From NCBI GenBank assembly GCA_017429835.1, contig JAFROD010000035.1:1-57554 (forward strand): 57,554 bases of DNA, in the 5' to 3' direction. A program made the translations under genes and the position numbers. A model generated the notes under the pieces. The model saw only the letters and a program-made list of their open reading frames with translations, was not told where the DNA came from and searched no databases. Position 1 is the stretch's first letter. Each line of letters starts with the position of its first letter. The DNA is from Oscillospiraceae bacterium (GTDB lineage Bacteria > Bacillota > Clostridia > Oscillospirales > Oscillospiraceae). Below are positions 50,795 through 57,554 of the stretch, piece after piece.

Positions 50795-51301
50795 TCACAC
50801 CAGCAGAATAGCGATCGCGGCGCCAGTACACAGACCCAGGAGCGCGTAGCCCTTCGCCATCGGCCGTTTTTCCGTTTCACCACGCTCCAGCGCTGTTTTC
50901 AGGCGGTGCTGCGTCAGACGCAGGAGGTTATCCTCGCCGTCAATATCATAGCGTCCCAAACTGCCAAACAGCTCGAGGATCGCCATGGCCGCATCCGGCG
51001 GCAAAGCGCTGTTGAGCTTTGCAAAGGCTTCCCGCGCAGCGGTGCTTCTGCAAGCGCCGCCATCGAGCATGGCGGCGTAATCATTCAAAAAGCTCGCGCA
51101 GATCCGGTCGGAACGCTCCGCTGTAATGCGGCAGAGCTTCGGCAGCGGGAAAAGCGTATAATTCAGTTCGCATTTCAAAAGCTCCAGCATATTCAGGAAG
51201 GAGCGAAGCTGCCGCTGTTGACGGTAAAACTGCGCGGTTTTCGCAATGCCGAAACTGCCTGCGCCGAAAACGATCATTGCCGCGCCGATCCAGCGAATCA
51301 T
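50795..51301 (-). CDS. spoIIIAB: Stage III sporulation protein AB
   Basis: A 168-residue protein with N- and C-terminal hydrophobic segments around a helical domain, related in fold to type II/IV secretion GspF-like components. ATG 51301 overlaps the spoIIIAA stop by 4 bp (ATGA), and this start matches the family N-terminus. Confidence 0.93.
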   Translation of the reverse strand: MIRWIGAAMIVFGAGSFGIAKTAQFYRQQRQLRSFLNMLELLKCELNYTLFPLPKLCRITAERSDRICASFLNDYAAMLDGGACRSTAAREAFAKLNSALPPDAAMAILELFGSLGRYDIDGEDNLLRLTQHRLKTALERGETEKRPMAKGYALLGLCTGAAIAILLV

Positions 51302-52164
51302 ATAAACATCCTTTCCGTGATCACAGTCCGATCCTTTCGGATCGTCACAAGATTTTGAAAGATACCGCAGGATATCACTCTCCTGTAAAGCTCCCGCATG
51401 AACAATTCGTCTCTGCAGCTCGCATGCGCGGTCGCAAGAAAGCTGACCCCGCAGTATGCGCCGCGCAGCATGGCTTCGATATCCCCTGCCGCAGTGATCT
51501 CGTCCACGGCGATCCATTCCGGGCGCATCGTGCGCAGGAGAAATTCAACGGCTTCCGTCTTGTTCACACCGGACAGCACGTCCGTATGCATGCCGAGGTC
51601 AAACTGCGGGATACCGTTCCAGCACGCGCCGATCTCCATGCGCTCGTCCGCCGCGCTGATCCGAAAGGAAAACCGGTCAGATAACTGGCGGATCAGATCG
51701 CGCAGCAGCGTCGTTTTCCCGACGCCCGGCGCGCCGATGATCAGCGTCGATTCCGGATGCAGCCAGATCTCGTCCGCAGGCTTTGAAGCGATCCCCGTGA
51801 TCTGCCTGGCGACGCGCAAGTTAACAGAACTGATCTCCTGAAAGCCGCTGATCTCGTTTCCGTGATAGACCGCTGTCCCGCAGATTCCGAGGCGATGACC
51901 GCCCTTGACGGTGACAAAGCCGTTTTTCAGCGCATGCTGCGCGGAATAAACTGCATGTCCGGTCGCTTTGGCAATCACGTCCTCCAATGTCTTCGCAGTC
52001 ACGAGCGCGGCAGCCGGCTGACGTTCCTTTCCTTTTACCGTGACGGCGATCGCCCTTCCGCAGCGCAGACGGATTTCCTCGATCTCCGCCGCATACGGAA
52101 GCCGCAGAATGATATCCCGTATCTCCGGCGGAAGGATACCGCACGCCTGTCTGATCTCGTCCAT
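51298..52164 (-). CDS. spoIIIAA: Stage III sporulation protein AA (ATPase)
   Basis: A 288-residue secretion-type ATPase with Walker A IIGAPGVGKTTLLRDL and Walker B EWIAVDEITAAGD. It powers or gates the SpoIIIA-SpoIIQ channel from the mother cell. ATG 52164 has AGGAG 10 bp upstream. A CATAGAGT sequence about 30 bp upstream is reminiscent of a sigma-E -10 (CATACAAT), but no good -35 was found. Confidence 0.94.
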   Translation of the reverse strand: MDEIRQACGILPPEIRDIILRLPYAAEIEEIRLRCGRAIAVTVKGKERQPAAALVTAKTLEDVIAKATGHAVYSAQHALKNGFVTVKGGHRLGICGTAVYHGNEISGFQEISSVNLRVARQITGIASKPADEIWLHPESTLIIGAPGVGKTTLLRDLIRQLSDRFSFRISAADERMEIGACWNGIPQFDLGMHTDVLSGVNKTEAVEFLLRTMRPEWIAVDEITAAGDIEAMLRGAYCGVSFLATAHASCRDELFMRELYRRVISCGIFQNLVTIRKDRTVITERMFI

Positions 52165-52212
52165 GTCGTTTTCACTCCTGCAACACTCTATGCGGACAAG
52201 ACGTACGTTAGG

Positions 52213-52243
52213 ACAAAAAAAGAGCGCTGCCGAAGCAGCGCTC
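52213..52243 (-). terminator. Terminator after the ECF gene
   Basis: On the - strand GAGCGCTGC/GCAGCGCTC (52243-52235/52230-52222) with a TTCG loop is followed by TTTTTTT. It separates the ECF gene from the spoIIIA operon. Confidence 0.93.
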
Positions 52244-52261
52244 AAAGATACAATTTTTCGT

Positions 52262-52846
52262 TTAGGGTTTTTTCTTGCCTTGCCTGATCAGGCGCAGGAT
52301 CGTCGGCGCAAGCAGCAGATTGATACCGAGCTCGATCAGGAAATTGATTCCGGCGAGACCGAGAACCATATAGGCGAACGTGTTTTGAAAGCCTGCAGCG
52401 ACGCCCCATTCCTGAATCGTCTTCCAGAAGAATAAACGGCAGCCGACAAAGAACAAGCCGGTATTCACGACCGGGCAGACAAAGCTTGCAGCCAAAACAG
52501 CCAGATAGGGATTGATCTTTTCGAGCAGCTTATAGACGATACCTGCCGCCAGGCCCGCACAGGAGCCCTTTACCAGCACGGTAACGACTGTGCCGACGGG
52601 GTGGATCAACAGAAATGCCGCTGCACCGCCCAAAGCCAGAACGACCGCTCCGAAGACGAAGCCGAGCCATGCGCCGATCCATTTGCCGAGCAGCGCCGCG
52701 CCGATAACTACGGGTACAAGAACGAGCGTGATCGAAACGCCGGGGATCGGCTGTACGAAGTTTGCAATCACCTGAAGTACTACAACGATTGCCGTCAGGA
52801 GTGCCGCAAGCGCGATCTGCCGCGTTTCCAGTTTAGTTTTATTCAT
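52262..52846 (-). CDS. ECF transporter S component
   Basis: A 194-residue membrane protein with about six helices, beginning with the TRQIALAALLTAIVVVLQ segment usual in substrate-binding ECF S components. It would dock on a shared EcfA-A'-T module encoded elsewhere to import a vitamin or similar micronutrient. No riboswitch is visible in the short leader, so the substrate cannot be inferred. ATG 52846 has AGGAGG 6 bp upstream and is preferred to a start 36 bp earlier. Confidence 0.85.
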   Translation of the reverse strand: MNKTKLETRQIALAALLTAIVVVLQVIANFVQPIPGVSITLVLVPVVIGAALLGKWIGAWLGFVFGAVVLALGGAAAFLLIHPVGTVVTVLVKGSCAGLAAGIVYKLLEKINPYLAVLAASFVCPVVNTGLFFVGCRLFFWKTIQEWGVAAGFQNTFAYMVLGLAGINFLIELGINLLLAPTILRLIRQGKKKP

Positions 52847-52925
52847 TTTTCCTCCTGCTGTCGCTCCGTGAGTCGGATGCAACGCAATTATAATATTTAG
52901 TTCAGCGCATCAAAGATGCGCGGGA

Positions 52926-55403
52926 CTACGGGATTTCCTCCTCCACCGGAGGGTTGGGGTCGTAGGTGCCGTTCTGCATTTGCTCCCACTGCTCTTTCGT
53001 GATCAGGAGCTGACGCGGTTTCGCGCCCTCAAACGGACCGACAATGCCGCGTTCTTCCATCTCGTCCACGATACGCGCGGCTCTGGCATAGCCGAGCTTC
53101 AGACGGCGCTGAAGCATGGAGACGGACGCCTGTCCGGTCTCCAGGATGACCTCCACAGCGGCAGGCAGGAGCTCGTCGCCCTCGGTCTCCTCCGCGCCGC
53201 GACCGGGATCGGCAGCGGAAGCAGCCGATTTGCCGGTCTGCTCCGCGCGTTTCTCGATCTGCTCGATGATTTCCGAAGAGTAGTTGCTCTGCGACTGTGC
53301 TTTGATTGAGGAAACGACGGCCTGTACCTCTTCATCGGTGATGAAGCAGCCCTGAATGCGCTTGGGTTTCCCCTGCCCGAGCGGTGCGAAGAGCATGTCG
53401 CCCTTGCCGACGAGCTTTTCTGCGCCCTGCGTATCGAGAATAATGCGGGACTCCATCGCGGACGAGACTGCAAACGCGATTCTCGACGGAATGTTCGCCT
53501 TCATCAGACCGGTAATGACGTCCGCAGAAGGACGCTGGGTGGCAATGACAAGGTGGATACCGGACGCACGGCCCATCTGGGCAATGCGGCAGATGGATTC
53601 TTCAACTTCCTTCGCCGCAACGAGCATCAGGTCGGCAAGCTCGTCGATCACGACGACGATCTGCGGCATCGGCTGCTGATCGGGATCGTTGAGGATCGCC
53701 TTGTTGTAGGATTCCAGATCGCGCACGCCCTCCTCAGACATCATGCGGTAGCGGCGCATCATTTCAGTGACCGTCCACTGCAGCGCGCCAGCGGCCTTTT
53801 TCGGATCGGTCACGACGGGGATCAGCAGATGCGGAATGCCGTTGTACACGCCGAGCTCGACCATCTTCGGATCGACCATGATGAGCTTGACCTCGTCCGG
53901 CTTCGCCTTATAGAGAAGAGAGAGAATCAAGGTGTTCATGCAGACGGATTTACCGGAACCTGTCGTGCCTGCGATCAGCATGTGCGGCAGCTTGGAAATA
54001 TCGCCGACGATGCAGTTGCCGCTGATATCTTTACCGACGGCAAACGAAATCTTCGATTTGCTGTTTTTGAATGCCGGCGAGTCGATGACTTCGCGGGCGT
54101 AGACGACGTTGATCGCCTTGTTCGGTACTTCGATGCCGACGACGGAGATTTTGTCGGGGATCGCAGAGATACGCACGCCGGTCGCGCCGAGCGAGAGCGC
54201 GATATCGTCCGCGAGGTTGGTGATTTTGGAGAGCTTCACGCCGCGGTCGAGCTCCAGCTCGTAACGTGTGACAGACGGTCCGCGGATGACGTCGACGATG
54301 TGCGGCTCGATGCCGAAACTCTCTAACGTGTCTGCAAGGCGCTTCGAATTCTCGCGCATTTCGCCGGTCGCGTCGACCATGCTCTGACGGCGAAGATCAA
54401 GCAGAGATATCGGCGGGAACTGGTATTCCGGCTGCTTCTCTTCCGCCTTCTTTTCGATTTCCTGCGAAATTTCGACCGCTTCCGCGGCAGCTTCGCCCTT
54501 TTTGATCTTTTCCGGTTCCTGCGGGACGGGCTTCGGCTTCGGCGCGGACGGCATAAGCTCGATCTCGTCGATCGTGACCTGTTTCTTTTCCGCGTCGATC
54601 AGCGGCAGCGGCTTTTCTTCCGCAGGCGCTTCCTCTGCGGAAGCCGTGCGGGTCTTTCTGGTCTTCTTCTCCTTCAGACCGGGAGGATCGTCGACCGGAA
54701 GGTCATAATCAGAAATCCGCTGGGGATGTCTGCGCTCATAGCGCTCGATACGCTTGTTCTGAACGTGATTGACCAGACGCTCGGCAGGATCGACTTCCGG
54801 CGCAGGCTCTTTTTCGTGATTCGGCATCGGCGGACGGTTCTTGATCGCGGTGATCAGACTGTTGATCGTAATCCCTGCGATTGTCATCACCTGGAGAATC
54901 AGGAGGATCAGGAATACGATCAGACCGCCGAATTTCGTGATCGCGGCTTCCAGAAGCTCGGCGATCAGACCGGGGATCAGACCGCCGCTTGACCAGTCCT
55001 TGCCGCCCGCCCATAGCGCGGAAACGGACAGCGGCGTATTGACGCCGGAGAAGATCTCATAAAGCAGGTGCGCAATGCCGGAAACGGTAACGATCAGCGT
55101 GAGCATGCAAAAGATCCGCAGCTTGACCGGCTTGTCCTTGCTTTTGAACAGCGTAATCGCAATCGCGATCAGAACGATCGGCAATATGTATCTCCCCAAC
55201 TGACCGAACAGCCCGCCGACCAGCCCTGCGCCGGTAGAAAGCAGGAACGCGTCCGTGGGAAGACAGCACAAAAACGCAAGAATCGCGATCAGAAGCAGCA
55301 AAATGCCGGTAAACTCGCGGCGGTTCTGCTGTTCCCGCATGGTTGCGGTAACGTGTTTGCTCGACTGCGGCTCTTTTTTCTTGTTTTTTGATTTGTTAGA
55401 CAT
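52926..55403 (-). CDS. ftsK: FtsK/SpoIIIE DNA translocase
   Basis: An 825-residue DNA pump. It has four N-terminal membrane helices (about 30-190), a charged linker, the alpha/beta motor domain with Walker A AGTTGSGKSVCMNT (about 478) and Walker B VVVIDELADLMLV (about 584), and a gamma winged-helix domain (about 745-812) that reads chromosome-orientation sequences. In spore formers this moves the chromosome into the forespore (SpoIIIE role). The position after tepA is conserved with B. subtilis. Confidence 0.94.
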   Translation of the reverse strand: MSNKSKNKKKEPQSSKHVTATMREQQNRREFTGILLLLIAILAFLCCLPTDAFLLSTGAGLVGGLFGQLGRYILPIVLIAIAITLFKSKDKPVKLRIFCMLTLIVTVSGIAHLLYEIFSGVNTPLSVSALWAGGKDWSSGGLIPGLIAELLEAAITKFGGLIVFLILLILQVMTIAGITINSLITAIKNRPPMPNHEKEPAPEVDPAERLVNHVQNKRIERYERRHPQRISDYDLPVDDPPGLKEKKTRKTRTASAEEAPAEEKPLPLIDAEKKQVTIDEIELMPSAPKPKPVPQEPEKIKKGEAAAEAVEISQEIEKKAEEKQPEYQFPPISLLDLRRQSMVDATGEMRENSKRLADTLESFGIEPHIVDVIRGPSVTRYELELDRGVKLSKITNLADDIALSLGATGVRISAIPDKISVVGIEVPNKAINVVYAREVIDSPAFKNSKSKISFAVGKDISGNCIVGDISKLPHMLIAGTTGSGKSVCMNTLILSLLYKAKPDEVKLIMVDPKMVELGVYNGIPHLLIPVVTDPKKAAGALQWTVTEMMRRYRMMSEEGVRDLESYNKAILNDPDQQPMPQIVVVIDELADLMLVAAKEVEESICRIAQMGRASGIHLVIATQRPSADVITGLMKANIPSRIAFAVSSAMESRIILDTQGAEKLVGKGDMLFAPLGQGKPKRIQGCFITDEEVQAVVSSIKAQSQSNYSSEIIEQIEKRAEQTGKSAASAADPGRGAEETEGDELLPAAVEVILETGQASVSMLQRRLKLGYARAARIVDEMEERGIVGPFEGAKPRQLLITKEQWEQMQNGTYDPNPPVEEEIP

Positions 55404-55415
55404 TCCTTTTCCTCC

Positions 55416-56255
55416 TTACGAGTTGATCAGCGCCAGGATCAATACGATGGCGGCGGCTTCCCAACTGTAATAAGCAAAGAGATTGAGCTTGTTCCGCTGT
55501 ATCAAATAGCGGAAATACTGGATTGCGAAATAGCCCGCGGCTGCGGCAAATATCACGGTAAACAGCATCGGCAGCAGGATCGAGAAGCTGAACGAGCCGT
55601 ACACAAAGGCGCGGATAAGATGATAAAAGAACGCAACGCATTCAAAGGAGAGCGTCAGCATATAGGCGAGCCGTACGTTGTATTCGTCTTTCAATCCGCG
55701 CACTCTGCCGACGGACAACGAGATGCCGAGCGACGAAAGACCCGGAAGTACCCAAAAGGATCTTCCGACGCCGATCCACAGCATATCGGACAAAAGGACG
55801 CGGCGCTCGTCTTTGCGCCCCTCGTTCGTGCGCAAACAGAGCAGGAGAATCAATCCGTTCAGTATAAAGAGCAGCGCGACGTAAACCAAGCCGGAGAAGT
55901 GATCTGCCAGCGTCGCAAAGATCAGTGACAGCAGCATTGGCAGCAGCGCAAAGAGTCCAATCACGATGCTGCGGACACGCAAGCGGTCGTAACGCTCCTT
56001 GCGCCTCCGCTTTTTGATGCCTGTGATTTTCAGGACTTCCCTGCCGAGCGTCCGCGCTTCCGAGCGAAACGCGATATTGATCGCGAGAATCACGCCAATA
56101 CAAATTGCAAGACGAATATAGTACCCGCCGCGCTCATTCAGCGGCGTCATATTAAACGCACTGCGCGCAAGCGCATAGTGACCTGTATAGGAAATCGGCA
56201 GCAGCTCGGAAACGCCGCCGAACAGTCCGTAAAGGATCGCTTCCCAAATCTTCAA
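55416..56255 (-). CDS. UppP/BacA-family membrane protein lacking key active-site residues
   Basis: A 279-residue membrane protein with about seven to eight helices, homologous to undecaprenyl-diphosphatase UppP/BacA. The two family repeats are recognisable (GGVSELLPISYTGH near 13-26 and PGLSSLGISLSVGRVRGL near 168-185). However, the first Glu of the ExxxE motif is Gly, one motif Ser is Tyr, and the conserved Arg of PGxSRSG is Ser. These residues are needed for activity in studied UppP enzymes, so this copy may not hydrolyse undecaprenyl diphosphate. It lies 12 bp upstream of ftsK. Confidence 0.8.
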   Translation of the reverse strand: MKIWEAILYGLFGGVSELLPISYTGHYALARSAFNMTPLNERGGYYIRLAICIGVILAINIAFRSEARTLGREVLKITGIKKRRRKERYDRLRVRSIVIGLFALLPMLLSLIFATLADHFSGLVYVALLFILNGLILLLCLRTNEGRKDERRVLLSDMLWIGVGRSFWVLPGLSSLGISLSVGRVRGLKDEYNVRLAYMLTLSFECVAFFYHLIRAFVYGSFSFSILLPMLFTVIFAAAAGYFAIQYFRYLIQRNKLNLFAYYSWEAAAIVLILALINS

Positions 56256-56339
56256 GTTCCGGTCTCCTCTGTTTGTTTTGGAACATATTTTCGCATTCTA
56301 ATGGATTATATCATATTCCTCGCAAAATTTCCATCATTT

Positions 56340-57026
56340 TTATGAATTTCTGTTTGCATTCCTCTTTTTTGCCGCGATCATACGGTGCAGCGTGTCCAAA
56401 GCGTCATGCAGACTGCCGAGTCGGTCGATCAGACCGCTTTGCACCGCTTCCCTGCCGTATACGATCGTACCCACGTCGGTTGCGATCTGCCCCGTCGCCA
56501 TCATATATTCCGAGAACTTTTCCCTGGTGATTTTGGAATTTGCGGTCACAAAATCCGTGATTTGCTCCTGAATGCGCTGAAAGTAATGATAGGTCGCAGG
56601 CGCGCCGACGACCAGTCCGCTCATTCTGACCGGATGGATCATCATGCTGGCGGACGGCGCGATCATACTCTTTTTTGCGGAAACAGCAAGCGGAATGCCG
56701 ATGGAATGTCCGCCGCCGAGCACCAGCGAAACCGTCGGTTTTTTCATGCCGGAAATCAATTCGGAGATCGCAAGCCCCGCCTCGATATCTCCGCCGACAG
56801 TGTTGAGCAATAGCAGCAGCCCGTCAATTTCATCGCTTTCCTCAATCGTCGCGAGCAACGGCAGAACATGCTCGTATTTCGTCGTCTTGACCGTCTCCGG
56901 CGCGACCTGATGTCCTTCGATCTGCCCGATGATCGTCAGCGTATAAATGCATCCGCGGTCTGTTTTGGTCAGACCTGCGCCTAAATCCTCCAAACGCTCC
57001 TGCGTCAACGATCTTTCCTCGTCCAT
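56340..57026 (-). CDS. ClpP-fold protease TepA-like
   Basis: A 228-residue ClpP/SppA-like serine protease of the TepA (YmfB) group. A candidate Ser108 lies in LGGGHSIGIPLA and His131 in MMIHPVRM, and the fold core LLLLNTVGGDIEAGL is clear. TepA has been linked to protein secretion and germination in Bacillus. In B. subtilis the related gene likewise precedes spoIIIE. GGAGG lies 8 bp upstream. Confidence 0.88.
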   Translation of the reverse strand: MDEERSLTQERLEDLGAGLTKTDRGCIYTLTIIGQIEGHQVAPETVKTTKYEHVLPLLATIEESDEIDGLLLLLNTVGGDIEAGLAISELISGMKKPTVSLVLGGGHSIGIPLAVSAKKSMIAPSASMMIHPVRMSGLVVGAPATYHYFQRIQEQITDFVTANSKITREKFSEYMMATGQIATDVGTIVYGREAVQSGLIDRLGSLHDALDTLHRMIAAKKRNANRNS

Positions 57027-57086
57027 CGTTTACCTCCATGGTTTTTCGGATAGTATTCCACACTTTGGAAGAAGTAATCACGGAAC

Positions 57087-57115
57087 TTGAAAATAATCGC
57101 AAGACCTGATATAAT
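57087..57115 (+). promoter_or_regulatory. Promoter of the TSCPD gene
   Basis: TTGAAA (57087-57092), a 17-bp spacer and TATAAT (57110-57115) with an extended -10 TG. Confidence 0.8.
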
Positions 57116-57137
57116 GCAAAAAAAGGAGGAATCACGC

Positions 57138-57389
57138 ATGCACTATGAATATAAAACCCACGGCGTCTGCTCCGCCAAGATTCTGTTTGATCTGGAAGGC
57201 GGCGTCGTCAACAACATTCGCTTCATCGGCGGCTGCTCCGGCAACACGCAGGGCGTTGCCGCTCTGGCAAACGGTAGACCCGTCGACGAGGTGATCTCCA
57301 TTCTGCAGGGCATTCGCTGCGGGTATAAACCGACGTCCTGCCCCGATCAGCTCGCGCAGGCGCTGCTCGCCGCAAAGGAACAGCAATAA
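57138..57389 (+). CDS. TSCPD-domain protein (TIGR03905 type)
   Basis: An 83-residue protein with the TSCPD signature (KPTSCPDQLAQALL) and the related FIGGCSGNTQGVAAL segment. Stand-alone TSCPD proteins are close to the C-terminal extension of vitamin B12-dependent ribonucleotide reductases; their function is unknown. The Cys residues could bind a metal. AAAGGAGG lies 8 bp upstream. It sits directly before the IS end. Confidence 0.88.
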   Translation: MHYEYKTHGVCSAKILFDLEGGVVNNIRFIGGCSGNTQGVAALANGRPVDEVISILQGIRCGYKPTSCPDQLAQALLAAKEQQ

Positions 57390-57413
57390 GAAAAAGGAAG
57401 CTGCCGAAATCAC

Positions 57414-57554
57414 GGTGCACCTGTCAAGCAAAAGTAGACAATAAAAAAGTATAATTACGGAAAGCCCAGTTCGGTCTTGTACTGAACTGGGCTTTTGTAG
57501 CCCAAGGCAGCATGAAGGCGCTGGTTGTTGAAGTAAGAGACATAGTGATCAAGG
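57414..57554 (-). mobile_element. Right end of an IS3-family insertion sequence (cut by window)
   Basis: The transposase end below is followed by about 40 bp of IS-end DNA reaching the TGCACCTGTCAAGC-type terminal inverted repeat near 57413. The element continues beyond the window, so family group and direct repeats cannot be checked. An inverted repeat, AAAGCCCAGTTC/GAACTGGGCTTT (57461-57472/57484-57495), lies inside the coding end and could block read-through into the element. Confidence 0.75.
57455..57554 (-). CDS. IS3-family transposase (OrfB), C-terminal fragment
   Basis: The last 33 codons of an integrase-core transposase, ending in HYVSYFNNQRLHAALGYKSP followed by VQYKTELGFP and TAA at 57457-57455. 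The FNN-R-H-LGY-SP pattern is typical of the C-terminus of IS3/IS150-like OrfB. The rest lies outside the window, so whether the gene is intact is unknown. Confidence 0.85.
   Translation of the reverse strand, partial: LDHYVSYFNNQRLHAALGYKSPVQYKTELGFP

Overview
The window reads as a chromosomal segment of an endospore-forming, anaerobic Bacillota (class Clostridia, probably a gut Oscillospirales-like lineage; the family-level placement is inference). Evidence: a complete spoIIIAA-AH operon, a sigK-type sigma factor, an alpha/beta small acid-soluble spore protein, ribosomal protein L27 with the Firmicutes N-terminal extension next to its Prp protease, an anaerobic (class III) ribonucleotide reductase, an electron-bifurcating NfnAB pair, an indolepyruvate:ferredoxin oxidoreductase, a T-box leader, and LPXTG pili with sortases. 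Coding DNA is moderately GC-rich, while intergenic gaps are AT-rich and often carry recognisable sigma-A promoters and intrinsic terminators. No tRNA, rRNA or CRISPR array was seen.

Layout: 1-290, two copies of a hairpin-rich 153-bp repeat; 367-2577, TraB/GumN lipoprotein, HD hydrolase and a small membrane protein (+). 15234-2710 (-), a 12.5-kb pilus locus: coiled-coil protein, signal peptidase I, major SpaA-type pilin, class C sortase, minor pilin, second sortase, and a 2438-residue CHAP/fibro-slime/Cna-B adhesin. 15636-18270 (+), iron alcohol dehydrogenase and aldehyde dehydrogenase. 20741-18470 (-), rplU-prp-rpmA and obgE. 20924-22263 (+), apbE and a NusG-II protein. 25072-22292 (-), NfnAB and a CBS-domain protein. 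28073-25126 (-), LCP protein, D-2-hydroxyacid dehydrogenase, gluQRS. 28298-32297 (+), nrdG, an nrdD fused to a redoxin domain, thioredoxin reductase, preceded by an NrdR box. 32903-32346 (-), membrane protein; 33122-33319 (+), spore protein. 39084-33367 (-), a T-box-controlled aryl-acid operon (CoA ligase, iorA, iorB, paaK, ACT protein). 39806-39378 (-), thioesterase. 39950-42070 (+), two CobW-type GTPases, one very His-rich. 43357-42107 (-), sigK and a DUF5662 protein. 47470-43407 (-), asp23, nusB, TsaD-like, xseA, xseB, ispA. 52164-47557 (-), spoIIIA operon. 57026-52262 (-), tepA, a degenerate UppP homologue, ftsK/spoIIIE, ECF S component. 57138-57389 (+), TSCPD protein; 57414-57554, the end of an IS3-family element running off the window.

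The most interesting systems are: (i) the aryl-acid operon, whose T-box suggests that it is induced when an aromatic amino acid is scarce and so builds that amino acid from aryl-acetates by reductive carboxylation; (ii) the NrdD-redoxin fusion with an adjacent thioredoxin reductase, which predicts a formate-independent class III reductase; (iii) the pilus locus whose giant cell-wall protein carries a CHAP peptidoglycan-hydrolase domain and an unusual His/Cys repeat region; (iv) the tandem CobW GTPases, one with a long His/acidic tract and the other joined to a YcgQ-like domain; (v) a UppP homologue lacking the residues thought to be catalytic.
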